This document shows, piece by piece, positions 1 through 7,463 of a stretch of DNA of 18,418 nt. A model generated the notes under the pieces. That model did not search any database. It saw only the letters and a program-made list of their open reading frames with translations, and had not been told where the DNA came from. Numbering within the stretch: position 1 is the first letter of the stretch; every line of letters begins with the position of its first letter. The stretch covers positions 1 to 18,418 of the forward strand of contig JACKHZ010000021.1 in the NCBI GenBank assembly GCA_020638735.1, in the 5' to 3' direction. Source of the DNA: Planctomycetota bacterium (GTDB taxonomy: Bacteria > Planctomycetota > UBA1135 > UBA2386). A program made the translations under genes and the position numbers.

Positions 1-8
1 AGTTTCAT
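1..8 (-). CDS. 5' tip of a minus-strand gene cut by the window edge
   Basis: On the minus strand an ATG at 8-6 is followed by AAA and then CT, so a protein beginning Met-Lys-Leu/Pro/Gln/Arg would leave the window to the left. The only support is the start codon and an unusually well placed promoter: TAGCGT (minus strand, plus 20-15) ends exactly 6 nt before the ATG, and TTGTCT (plus 44-39) sits 18 nt further upstream. The product cannot be identified from two codons. It would be transcribed divergently from the PLP decarboxylase gene. Confidence 0.35.
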
Positions 9-14
9 GGCAGC

Positions 15-44
15 ACGCTACGCCACCTGCTGACCAGAAGACAA
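15..44 (-). promoter_or_regulatory. Putative sigma70-like promoter of the leftmost minus-strand gene
   Basis: Reading the minus strand, a -35-like TTGTCT (44-39) and a -10-like TAGCGT (20-15) are separated by 18 nt. The ATG at 8 starts 7 nt after the -10 box, so the first transcribed base and the first base of the start codon could be the same (leaderless mRNA). This is pattern recognition only. Confidence 0.4.
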
Positions 45-123
45 CCTGACGCAACTTTGCCACACCGCGCCACATCGCGCGCCGGCGATCCCCCGACGCA
101 TCCGCTGCAACTGGCCGCCACCA

Positions 124-1464
124 ATGCAGAAATGCCGACCTGGTTGCTACCATGCCGCAGTGCCAGCCGACGAACGCGCCCTGACCGACGCCCTCGCCGC
201 CCTCGACGACCACCGCGATGACGAGTTGCGCATCGACGGCCTCGCCGCGACCGAGCTCGCGGAACGCTACGACACCCCGCTCTACGTGTTCTCCGCGCGC
301 GCGCTCGACGACCGCCTCGCCGCCGTGCGCGCCGCGCTCGGCGCGCGCGTCGAGCTGCTCTACTCGATCAAGGCCAATCCGTCGCTCGCCGTGACCGGGC
401 GGCTGCGGCGCGGCGGCGCCGGCGCCGAGGTTGCGTCGCTCGGCGAGCTGCACCTCGCGCTCGCCGCCGGGCACGACGCCCCGAGCCTGCGCTTCGCGGG
501 TCCGGGCAAGACCGAGGTCGAGATCGCCGCGGCGGTCGCCCTGGGGCTGGGCACGTTCCACGTCGAGAGCCACGACGAGATCGACACGATCGCCGCAGCG
601 GCGACGGCCGCGCACCGCCGCGTGCGCGTCGCCGTGCGCGTCAACCTGCCGCAGCAGCTCGCCGGCGCGCGCATGCGCATGGGCGGCCGCTCGAGCCGGT
701 TCGGCATCGACGAGGACCAGGTCCCCGCGGCGATCGAACGCGTCGGCCAGCACCCCCACCTCGACCTCGCCGGCCTGCACGTCTACGCCGGCACGCAGTG
801 CTTCGACGCAGGGGCGTTCGTGCAGCACGCGACGGCGATCGTCACGCGCGCCGCCGCGTGGGAACGCGAACTCGGCGTGCCGCTCGACGAGCTCGACCTC
901 GGCGGCGGCTTCGGCGTGCCGACGTCCGCCGGCGATCCGACGTTCGATCTCGCCGCCGCCGGCCGCGGCCTCGGCGAACTGATCGCCGCGCACGACCGCC
1001 CGACGCGCCGCTGGTTCGTCGAGCTCGGGCGCTACCTGACCGCGCCGTGCGGCGTCTACCTGACGCGCGTCGTGCGCACCAAGGACAGCGGCGGCGAACG
1101 TCACGTCGTACTCGACGGTGGCATGCACCAGTGCGCCGCGGCAGCCGGAATGGGCAGCGTGATCAAGCGCGCGCCGCTGCTCGTGCACGCCACCGACCTG
1201 CGCGGCGAGGACCGCGCGCCGGTGAGCCTCGGCGGCCCGCTCTGCACACCGGCCGATCAGTTCGCGGCCGACCTCGAGCTGCCGCCGCTCGCGGCCGGCG
1301 ACCTCGTCGCGATCCTCAACGCCGGCGCCTACGGCATCAGTTACAGCCCGACGGGCTTCCTGAGCCACGCGACGCCGGCCGAGGTGATGGTCGAAGCCGG
1401 CAAGGCTCGCGTGGTGCGCGAGCGCGGCGACAGCCGCGACGTCCTGCGCGGCCAGCAGCCCTGA
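124..1464 (+). CDS. Fold-type III PLP-dependent amino-acid decarboxylase (LysA/ornithine decarboxylase-like)
   Basis: Group IV (alanine-racemase fold) PLP decarboxylase, 446 aa from ATG 124. Visible landmarks are the PLP lysine in YSIKANPS (K83), the barrel motif GLHVYAGTQ, the phosphate-binding LDLGGGFGVP loop, ELGRYL, and the catalytic cysteine in GGPLCTPAD (C374). C374 comes from the C-terminal domain and normally completes the partner's active site in a dimer. The wording of the GGGFG and GPLCTPAD regions resembles the decarboxylase subfamily that occurs with exosortase/exopolysaccharide loci (TIGR03099 type), and also carrier-protein-linked decarboxylases such as BtrK, more than housekeeping LysA. 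No lysine or exosortase genes are nearby, so the substrate is open. The start is uncertain: in-frame GTG at 160 lies 6 nt after a TACCAT box and removes a Cys/Lys-rich dozen residues that look unlike the rest, so 160 is my preferred start. Confidence 0.85.
   Translation: MQKCRPGCYHAAVPADERALTDALAALDDHRDDELRIDGLAATELAERYDTPLYVFSARALDDRLAAVRAALGARVELLYSIKANPSLAVTGRLRRGGAGAEVASLGELHLALAAGHDAPSLRFAGPGKTEVEIAAAVALGLGTFHVESHDEIDTIAAAATAAHRRVRVAVRVNLPQQLAGARMRMGGRSSRFGIDEDQVPAAIERVGQHPHLDLAGLHVYAGTQCFDAGAFVQHATAIVTRAAAWERELGVPLDELDLGGGFGVPTSAGDPTFDLAAAGRGLGELIAAHDRPTRRWFVELGRYLTAPCGVYLTRVVRTKDSGGERHVVLDGGMHQCAAAAGMGSVIKRAPLLVHATDLRGEDRAPVSLGGPLCTPADQFAADLELPPLAAGDLVAILNAGAYGISYSPTGFLSHATPAEVMVEAGKARVVRERGDSRDVLRGQQP
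145..153 (+). promoter_or_regulatory. Putative extended -10 box before the decarboxylase
   Basis: TGC-TACCAT (TG at 145-146, hexamer 148-153) matches an extended -10 pattern TGnTAnnnT. The in-frame GTG at 160 follows after 6 nt, the distance expected from -10 to the transcription start. If real, transcription begins at the GTG and the ATG at 124 is not translated. No good -35 hexamer is visible. Confidence 0.35.
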
Positions 1465-1532
1465 CCGTCACCGCCGCGTAGCAGTGTCAGAGAAATGTGA
1501 CGTGACGATGACGGCGGTCGTCGCGACGGCCA

Positions 1533-1561
1533 TCAACACGTTCGCGCGCGGCTGGTATCCT
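1533..1561 (+). promoter_or_regulatory. Putative promoter of the thioredoxin-fold protein gene
   Basis: TATCCT at 1556-1561 is preceded by TGG, giving an extended -10. A TCAACA with 4 of 6 matches to the -35 consensus lies 17 nt upstream (1533-1538). The ATG at 1579 is 17 nt after the box, so the leader would be about 10 nt. No Shine-Dalgarno is present. The 1465-1532 stretch has repeated TGACG words but no clear terminator. Confidence 0.4.
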
Positions 1562-1578
1562 GAGCGCCCCGATCCGCG

Positions 1579-3843
1579 ATGCACACCCCCATTCCACGCC
1601 CCTCTTCCCGCCTCGCCGCCGCCGCTCTCGCCTGCTCGCTGCTGAGCCTGTTGGCGCTGCTAAACCAACCGGCCGGCGCGCAGGAAGGCGTGCCCGCGCC
1701 CCCCGGACTCGTGCCCGAACAGATGTGGCCCGCGCCGACCGCGGAGGACTGGAAGAAGCCCGTGCTGATCCAGTGGCAGCGCACCTGGGACGACGCGGTG
1801 CGGCTGTCGCAGCAGACCAAGAAGCCGATCCTGGTGTGCGTCAACATGGACGGCGAGATCGCCAGCGAGCACTACGCCGGCATCCGCTACCGCGACCCCG
1901 AGGTCGCCAAGCTGTTCGAGCCCTACGTCTGCGTGATGGCGTCGGTCTACCGCCACAACCCGCGCGACTACGACGAGCAGGGCCGCCGCATCCCGTGCCC
2001 GCGCCTTGGCTGCGTGACCTGCGGCGAGCACATGGCGATGGAGCCGATCGTCTACGAGAAGTTCCTCGACGGCAAACGCATCTCGCCGCGGCACATCATG
2101 GTCGAGCTCGACGGCACCGAGACCTACGACGTGTTCTACACGTGGGACGTGGTGTCGGTGCTCAACTCGCTGCGCGACGGCATCGCCAACCGCAAGATCC
2201 AGGCGCTGCCGGTCGTCAAGGGCGACCGTTCGCTGCTCGAGAAGCTGCAGAGCGCCGACAGCGCCGACCGCGCCGAGGTCGAGGACGCGTTCGCCAAGGC
2301 GTCGGCCGCGCAGAAGCAGGCGCTGATCGACGCCGCGCTCGCGCTCGGCGACAAGGCGCCGATCGAGCTGCTGCGCCAGGCCCTGCGCGGCCTCGACCCC
2401 GAGCTCGCCGACAAGGCGCGGCAGGGCCTGCTGCAGGCCAAGGATCCGGGCACCGTCGACCTGCTCGTCGACACGCTGCAGACGCAGGTGCCGCAGGACG
2501 AACGCAAAGCGCTGATCGAGGCGCTGCAGAAGTTCGGCGGCAGCTCGGCCAAGGCGCGCATCGTCGCCACCGCGCACCGCGGCCTCGCCGACAGCAAGAC
2601 CGTGCTCGACACCGGCAAGTGGCAGCAACAGCTCGCCGGGCAGAGCTACGCGAGCGCCGTGACTTCGTACGACGCGGCCGCCGAGGCCGCCGCCAGCGAG
2701 AAGGCGCTGGCCGCCGAGCCGACCGACCCCGGCGCGCTGCTCGACCTCGCCGAAGCGAGCCTGGTGCAGGCGCTGCAGACCGAAGCCGGCGCCGGCCCGG
2801 GCGCGAAGCGGCAGGCCGAACGCATGCAGCAGGCGCTGCTGATGGACGCCGGCCGCATGCTCGAAAAAGCCGTGTCGCTGGGCGGCGACACCTTGCGCGA
2901 CAAGGACTGGCGCATCGCGGCGATCGGTGCCGTCAGCAAGAAGCTGAACGGCGATCGGCAGGGCGCCTACGCGGACGCGATCACCGCGGCGCCGACGCTG
3001 CCGCCCGACGCGCCGGGCCGGCTGGCCATGGAGGTGCTGGCCCTGTTCGCCGAGGCGCGCCAGGAGGCGATCGTTGCCGCCGTGCGCGCCAAGCAGGAGT
3101 GGCCCGGTCAGTGGATGACCGACGTGCACGCCACCTACACCGTGCTCGGCAAGCACCCGTTCGGCACCGACCAGCACGTCTGCTACCACTACGACTTCCT
3201 GAAGTTCTTCGGCGCGCCCGACACCGACGCGGTGCTCGACCAGGGCCTGCAGCGTTTCCCGCTCTCGCCCCTGCTGCACGAACGCCTGCGCGCCCGCATC
3301 CTCGCCAACAACCCGCCGGCGGCGCTCGAGCGCGACTACGAACGCCGCCTCGCCGAACCGGAGTGCGCGCCGCAGATGGCGTGGTTCGCCGGCTACGCCT
3401 CGCTGGTCGCCGCCGAACAGTATCGCCGGCGCAACGACCCCGACGCGGCGCTCGCCGCCTACGGCCGCGGCCTCGCGCACTACTCGCGCTACCGGGACAA
3501 GACCGGCGCGACCGACGGCGACCACTATGCGGCGATGGCGCACGGCGGCATCGCGCGCATCAAGCTCACCCAGGGCGACCTCGACGGCACGTTCACCGAG
3601 CTCGAGAAGATGTTCGCGACCGCTCCCGCCGCCGCGGCCGCGGTCGACGGCCTCAGCGTCACCGGCATGCAGACCGCCGAGATGCTGCGCGGCCGCGCCA
3701 AGGACGAGAAGCGCGACGACCTGCTGCAGGCGCTCGAGGCCGCGCTGGCCAAGCTGCCTCCGGCCGCGTTCGAGCTGCCCGAGTACGAACGCGCTTCGCG
3801 CGGCGGCGGCAACGGCCAGGGCGGGCGGCGCCGGGGTCGTTGA
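1579..3843 (+). CDS. Secreted thioredoxin-fold protein with helical-repeat tail
   Basis: 754 aa. The first ~34 residues form a Sec signal peptide (hydrophobic core LACSLLSLLALL, likely cleavage after AGA), so the protein is exported. Residues ~65-205 resemble the thioredoxin-like (Thioredoxin_7/DUF255-type) fold: a WDDAVRLSQQTKKPILVCVNMDGE start, then FEPYVCVMASVYRHNP, then RHIMVELDGTETYDVFYTWD. The canonical CxxC at the end of the first strand is absent (one Cys, C87). Instead there is C140-x4-C145-x2-C148-x2-H151, which could bind a metal or form disulfides. Residues ~210-340 are Ala/Leu-rich helices like HEAT repeats, and ~360-730 look TPR-like. The tail is Gly/Arg-rich. The role is unknown; a scaffold or redox chaperone is a guess. 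It ends 15 nt from the convergent reductase gene. Confidence 0.75.
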   Translation: MHTPIPRPSSRLAAAALACSLLSLLALLNQPAGAQEGVPAPPGLVPEQMWPAPTAEDWKKPVLIQWQRTWDDAVRLSQQTKKPILVCVNMDGEIASEHYAGIRYRDPEVAKLFEPYVCVMASVYRHNPRDYDEQGRRIPCPRLGCVTCGEHMAMEPIVYEKFLDGKRISPRHIMVELDGTETYDVFYTWDVVSVLNSLRDGIANRKIQALPVVKGDRSLLEKLQSADSADRAEVEDAFAKASAAQKQALIDAALALGDKAPIELLRQALRGLDPELADKARQGLLQAKDPGTVDLLVDTLQTQVPQDERKALIEALQKFGGSSAKARIVATAHRGLADSKTVLDTGKWQQQLAGQSYASAVTSYDAAAEAAASEKALAAEPTDPGALLDLAEASLVQALQTEAGAGPGAKRQAERMQQALLMDAGRMLEKAVSLGGDTLRDKDWRIAAIGAVSKKLNGDRQGAYADAITAAPTLPPDAPGRLAMEVLALFAEARQEAIVAAVRAKQEWPGQWMTDVHATYTVLGKHPFGTDQHVCYHYDFLKFFGAPDTDAVLDQGLQRFPLSPLLHERLRARILANNPPAALERDYERRLAEPECAPQMAWFAGYASLVAAEQYRRRNDPDAALAAYGRGLAHYSRYRDKTGATDGDHYAAMAHGGIARIKLTQGDLDGTFTELEKMFATAPAAAAAVDGLSVTGMQTAEMLRGRAKDEKRDDLLQALEAALAKLPPAAFELPEYERASRGGGNGQGGRRRGR

Positions 3844-3858
3844 CCCGCGGCGCCGACC

Positions 3859-4671
3859 TCACGCGTCGCGCAGCATCGCCGCGAACGAGCGCCGTTGCGG
3901 CCACTGCGTCACCAGCGACACGTCGCGCGGCCGCAGCGGGTCCTGACACTCGGCCGGCGTGAGCAGCGCCGGCGACAGGTCGAGCGCCGCACAGACCTGC
4001 TGGCCGAACTCCCAACGTGAGCAGCGCTGCGGGCCGCCGACGTGCAGCAGGCGCGGCCCGCCGAGGTCGAGCGTCAGCTCGGCGAGCGCTTCGGCGGCGT
4101 CGGCCGCGTGCAGCGGCGTGCGATACTCGTTGGTGAACAGCGCCAGCCGCTGCCCACCCGCCACCGCCGCGGTGATCATCGCGCTGGCGCCGCGGCCGCG
4201 ATCGTCCTTGCCGAACAGCAGCGGCAGGCGCACCACGCGACCGCCCGAACCGAGCACCGCCTGCTCGCCGGCGGCCTTGCTGACGCCGTAGGCCGACAGC
4301 GGCTCCACCGGGGCCACTTCGTCGTAGGGCGCGCCGCGACCGTCGAACACCAGGTCGGTCGAGACGTGCAGCAACCGCTCGCCGAGGCGCGCCGCGAGGT
4401 CCGCCGGCAGGGTCGCGTTGACGTGCTGGGCGCGCGCGGGATCCCGTTCGCAGTCGCCGAGCTTCGCCATCGCGACCAGGTTGACGACGCGGTCGGGCGC
4501 GAGCGCCTCGAGCACCGCGTCGACCATCCCGGGCCGACTCAGGTCGACTGCGGCGTCCCCGGCCGAGCGCGCGGCGGTGACGACCGCGGCGTCGCGCCCC
4601 CGCAGCGCCGCGACCACATACGGCCCCAGAAAGCCCGTGGCGCCGGTGACGAGGATGCGTGGCCGAACCAT
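3859..4671 (-). CDS. RmlD-like NAD(P)-dependent sugar-nucleotide reductase (SDR family)
   Basis: 270 aa extended short-chain dehydrogenase/reductase. The N-terminal Rossmann signature GATGFLG (residues 10-16) binds NAD(P). LHVSTDLVFDG (102-111) and YGVSK (Y128, K132) supply the Ser/Thr-Tyr-Lys catalytic set. The NLVAMAKLGDCERDP segment and the C-terminal LLHVGGPQRCSRWEFG resemble dTDP-4-dehydrorhamnose reductase (RmlD) and relatives. This enzyme reduces a 4-keto nucleotide sugar in the last step of activated deoxysugar synthesis. No rmlA/B/C is in view, so the exact sugar is not shown and a general epimerase/reductase role is possible. The ATG at 4671 is 26 nt from the divergent lipid kinase GTG, so the two promoters must overlap. 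No clean -10 was found for this gene (CACATT is the best candidate). Confidence 0.8.
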   Translation of the reverse strand: MVRPRILVTGATGFLGPYVVAALRGRDAAVVTAARSAGDAAVDLSRPGMVDAVLEALAPDRVVNLVAMAKLGDCERDPARAQHVNATLPADLAARLGERLLHVSTDLVFDGRGAPYDEVAPVEPLSAYGVSKAAGEQAVLGSGGRVVRLPLLFGKDDRGRGASAMITAAVAGGQRLALFTNEYRTPLHAADAAEALAELTLDLGGPRLLHVGGPQRCSRWEFGQQVCAALDLSPALLTPAECQDPLRPRDVSLVTQWPQRRSFAAMLRDA

Positions 4672-4677
4672 GGCGCG

Positions 4678-4683
4678 TAATGT
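4678..4683 (+). promoter_or_regulatory. Putative -10 box of the lipid kinase gene
   Basis: TAATGT ends 14 nt before the GTG start at 4698. It lies within the 26-nt gap between two divergent genes, so the lipid kinase and the RmlD-like reductase would share a very compact promoter region. No -35 is recognisable. Confidence 0.3.
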
Positions 4684-4697
4684 GACCGGCCGACCCC

Positions 4698-5575
4698 GTG
4701 AGCGAAAGTCCAGCCAAGCCGCCCCGCCGCGTTCTCGTCATCGCCAACCCGATCTCCGGCGGCGGCCGGGGCAAGGTGCGCGCCGCGCAGCTCGCCGACG
4801 CGCTGCGCGCGCGGGGACTCACAGCCGAGTGCCACTTCACCACGGCGGCCGGCGACGCCGGGGCGCGCGCCCGCGCCGCGGCCGACGAGGACTGGCAGAC
4901 CCTGGTCGCCGTCGGCGGCGACGGCACGGTCAACGAGGTGCTCAACGGCATGCCCGACCCCAGCCGGCCGCTCGCCGTGCTGCCGGTCGGCACCGCCAAC
5001 GTCCTGGCGCTCGAGCTCGGCCTGCCCAAGGATCCCCAAGCCGCCGCCGCCGCGATCGCCGCGGGGCGCTGTCGCAGCATGACCATCGGCGTCGCCGACG
5101 ACCGGCGGTTCCTGCTGTTCTGTGGCGTCGGCGTCGACGGCGCCGTCGTTGCTATTTCTGCACCAGGTGCACCGGCACCCTCGGCAAACACAAGTGGCTC
5201 GGCCCGGTCCTGCACGGTGCGGAACACGGTTCTCGCTGCGCGCCACCTTCGCCGACGGCCCGCGTGTCGACGACCTCTCGTCGGTGCTCATCCTGCGTGC
5301 GCAACTACGGCAGCGTGATCCAGCTGCCGCGCGCCGTCGATCCGGACGGCGACCAGCTGCGCGCTCTGCTTCCGCATCCGCAGCCACGCAACGTGGTGCT
5401 ACAGCAGAACGCCGCGGCTTCTGCGCCAGATGCGCCCAGGCCGCGCGCCTTCAGGCAATCGCCACCACTGGCGCGTCGACAGCGTATCAGCTCGACGGCA
5501 CGACCGCCAACACCTCGCCGCTGACGTCCGCTGCGAAGCCGTGAAGGCCAACCTCGTCGTGCCCGAAACGCTGGG
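4698..5575 (+). pseudogene. Diacylglycerol/sphingosine-type lipid kinase, 3' half frameshifted
   Basis: The first 151 codons (4698-5150, GTG start) are a clean DAGK catalytic domain: NPISGGGRGK (17-26), nucleotide-binding VGGDGTVNEVLNG (72-84), PVGTANVLA (96-104) and GVGVDGAVV (143-151). Family members phosphorylate diacylglycerol or related lipids at the membrane. After 5150 the protein continues only if the frame is changed repeatedly: FLHQV, then TGTLGKHKWLGPVLHG, then FSLRATFADGPRVDDLSSVLIL (about 5225-5292), then VRNYGSVIQLPRAVDPDGDQLRALL (about 5300-5372), and near the end YQLDGTTANTSPLT then DVRCEAVKANLVVP (to about 5566). Each piece reads as normal lipid-kinase C-terminal sequence, and the sum, about 290 aa, is the usual family length. 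The unbroken frame stops at 5318. The exact end is not determinable. It may be a sequencing artefact rather than a true pseudogene. Confidence 0.7.
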
Positions 5576-5588
5576 CGATTCCCCGCGC

Positions 5589-5951
5589 GCGCCGAAGCAG
5601 GGCCAGCTGCTCATTGCGCGGCGTATAGCCCCCGCGTCTTGGCGCGATCAGCCTAAAACACTGGGGTTGTTGCCGCAGTTTGTTCTCCTGGGGTTCGCCC
5701 CGGCTCCCTTCATCGCGCCGAAGCGAGACCAGCTGATCTCATTCGCCGGCGTATTGCCCCGCGTCGCGGCACGTCAACAGGCACTGAGGTTGTTGCCCGC
5801 GGTTGTTCTCCTGGGGGTTCGCCCCGGCGCTCTAACCGGCATCCGCGCGCGCCAAGCAGGGCCAATGATCTCATTCGCCGGCGTATTGCCCCCCGCGTCG
5901 CGGCGCGATCAGCAAAACACTGAGGTTGTTGCCCTGGGGCAACAACCTCAG
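5589..5951. repeat. Three imperfect tandem repeats of about 122-137 bp
   Basis: Three units start at the shared GCGCC(G)AAGC word: about 5589, 5715 and 5849. Further anchors recur in order: GCGTAT(A/T)GCC at 5621, 5749 and 5881, and CTG(A/G)GGTTGTTGCC at 5661, 5783 and 5920. Units 1 and 2 each contain a GGGG-TTCG-CCCC hairpin (5690-5701, 5814-5825). Unit 3 lacks it and instead carries the perfect inverted repeat at 5920-5951. Units 2 and 3 are most alike, differing in C-run length and small indels. The array fills the gap between two convergent broken genes. Confidence 0.8.
5914..5951 (-). terminator. Probable intrinsic terminator of the PPC-domain gene
   Basis: CTGAGGTTGTTGCCC and its exact reverse complement (15-bp arms, 2-nt loop, 5920-5951) form a perfect hairpin. 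On the minus strand the hairpin is followed by TGTTTTG, a short U-tract (5919-5913). The frame-corrected stop codon of the PPC-domain gene (TGA, 5950-5948) lies at the foot of the hairpin. The plus-strand side lacks a U-tract, so it is less likely to stop the lipid kinase transcript. Confidence 0.6.
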
Positions 5952-7221
5952 TCTGCGAGCGTCGAGACGCGGTTGGAACGACGACGCCGAGCGCGTTGGC
6001 GCCGCTGTCGAGCGCGATGAGCTGTTTACTCGAGCGGCAGACCGATGGGGCCAGGGTGAACGGCAGGCGTTCCAGAACAACACCAGCGGCGTCCGAGGAT
6101 TACCGGCGCTGGCGTCAGGCCGTTGACCTCGATCTGGCAACCAGGCGCACCGAGGCAGGCCAGGGATTGAACGGCACGTTACGCGGCAGCAGGCCGATGA
6201 CGCGGAACAGCAGCGTGTTGGGCGCTGCAGGCCGGTGCAATCGACCCAGAACTGCGAACCGAGCACGAGCAGTTCCGAACGGATCGGTGCCCGCCGGACG
6301 CGTGCCAGAGTTCACGGCCCGCAGCCGCCGGACTGCATCGTCTGCGAGCCTGCCCAGTCGGCGGCAGGGGGCGCGGCAGCGATCACGCGCAACAGGTAGT
6401 TGCCGTGCTGCCCGGGCCAGCGCTGACCACCGCGTATTAGGTGCCCGGCGTCGTGACGTTGTAGCTCAGCAGCGACAGCAACCAGCACCGCGCTTCGTCG
6501 TCGACCAGGCGCGTGGTCAGATCGGCAGTGGATCCCTCGTGTCGGTGTTCGCCAGCGCCACTTGTGGCGCCCGTGATCGTCTCCATCGTCACCAGACCCG
6601 GGCTGGTGATGTTGAGCCACATAGAAGTCGTAGTCGGCGGCAGCGACGTCGAAGTCAGTACTGCCGCCCGCGCCCGCGACGATGTTGCCGCCGTTCAGGG
6701 TGAACAAGGTTCGACGCCGTAGCCCACGCCGGCGACGTGGCGAGTCGTTGTCCTCGGCGGACTCGGCGACGCTCGTCAGCGGCAACGGGACGGCGCTTAG
6801 GTGCCGAGCGTCGCGACCGACGTCTGACGTGTAGGCGCCCACCGTCGTCGCCGAACCCGCGCACCGCGACGTAGTGTCACCCGCCGCGTAGTTGCCGACC
6901 GCGAGTCGTGTAGTAACCGTGCGTGGCGGTATTTGCCGTCGCGTCGACATCCAGCGGGATGGTGACGCCGTCAATAACGTAGATGCGCACGCGTGTCCCG
7001 CGATCGGGCCGAGCCCGCACGCAGGCCAGACAGCGAGGTCCGATGCCGCGGCCAGCGTGATCTTGAACCAGTCGTCACCGGCCGTGATGTCGCCGCGCCC
7101 ACGCGTTGGGCAGCACCGCGGCGGTCGCCGTCGAGTTGTTGGGTTCGGCGGATTCCAGCACGCCTTGGGCGAGCAGTACAGGGGAGAACAGCGGCAGTGC
7201 CGCGAAGAGCAGACGGTTCAT
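5948..7221 (-). pseudogene. Secreted protein with PPC-type domains, multiply frameshifted
   Basis: The gene starts at ATG 7221 (minus) with a signal peptide (NRLLFAALPLFSPVLLAQ), then ESAEPNNSTATAAVLPNAWA, the opening of a bacterial pre-peptidase C-terminal (PPC) beta-domain. The frame breaks near 7095 and continues GDITAGDDWFKITLAAASDLAV, then RVRIYVIDGVTIPLDVDATA, then YVAVRGFGDDGG. A second PPC-like unit follows in pieces: ESAEDNDSP, TSPAWATASN, FTLNGGNIVAGAGGSTDFDV, LNITSPGLVTMETITGATSG and GNYLLRVIAAAPPAA. The C-terminal part reads LVLGSQFWVDCTGL, TLLFRVIGLLPRNVPFNP, GAPGCQIEVNGLTPAPVILG and QLIALDSGANALGVVV. That wording is typical of a C-terminal domain on planctomycete secreted proteins (from memory). 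At least about ten shifts and two TAA codons in tyrosine-like positions interrupt it. The intact protein would be about 420 aa. Consensus error is as likely as real decay. Confidence 0.65.
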
Positions 7222-7255
7222 GGGCTGGACCTGCGCGAGGGGAGAGGGCGCCCTG

Positions 7256-7261
7256 AACCTA
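7256..7261 (-). promoter_or_regulatory. Putative -10 box of the PPC-domain gene
   Basis: On the minus strand TAGGTT (7261-7256) lies 34 nt before the ATG at 7221. The leader between them has no convincing Shine-Dalgarno. The remaining 7262-7449 stretch, up to the divergent kdsA promoter, shows no gene I can support. Confidence 0.25.
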
Positions 7262-7424
7262 GCCGCATGGCCACGAGCGTCCAGACCTCCGGCGATCTCC
7301 GCGACATGCTGCATTGCCCTCGGGCGCATGATCCACCGGCGGCGGCGCCACCGGACGTACGCGCAAGTCGGGCTGCGTGCGCGCCGCAGCCGCAGCCGCG
7401 TCGCCAGAGAGCGGCTCCGCGCGG

Positions 7425-7455
7425 TTGGCCATGGCCACCCACGCGGTGATAGCAT
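7425..7455 (+). promoter_or_regulatory. Putative promoter of kdsA
   Basis: TGA-TAGCAT (TG at 7447-7448, hexamer 7450-7455) is an extended -10-like element. TTGGCC at 7425-7430 could be a -35 at a long 19-nt spacing. The kdsA ATG at 7464 is 8 nt after the hexamer, so the mRNA would be leaderless or nearly so. Confidence 0.4.
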
Positions 7456-7463
7456 GCGGCGCA

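Noticed and set aside
1660..3543. Long minus-strand open frame (627 codons) opposite the thioredoxin-fold gene
   Set aside because: It is an antisense shadow: His/Val/Arg/Gly-rich composition mirrors third-position GC of the real gene, with no motifs. The same applies to plus-strand frames opposite the DUF1501/DUF1800 operon (10739-15064).
5140..5320. Programmed ribosomal frameshift in the lipid kinase
   Set aside because: Several shifts in varying places are required, with no slippery heptamer or conserved stimulator; programmed shifting uses one defined site.
5589..5951. CRISPR array
   Set aside because: The repeat units are ~130 bp, imperfect and contiguous, with no short identical repeats separated by unique spacers and no cas genes nearby.
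5589..5951. Integron attC sites
   Set aside because: The units lack paired RYYYAAC/GTTRRRY core sites and no integrase or cassette ORFs lie between them.
5430..6020. Plus-strand open frame of 196 codons running through the tandem repeats as a repeat protein
   Set aside because: It begins inside the broken lipid kinase, the repeated peptide has no family-like pattern, and it overlaps the antisense end of the PPC-domain gene. Open frames of this size are expected in such GC-rich DNA.
7377..7463. 29-residue N-terminal extension of KdsA
   Set aside because: The extra residues do not match the family, and the -10-like TAGCAT lies inside that stretch 8 nt before ATG 7464.
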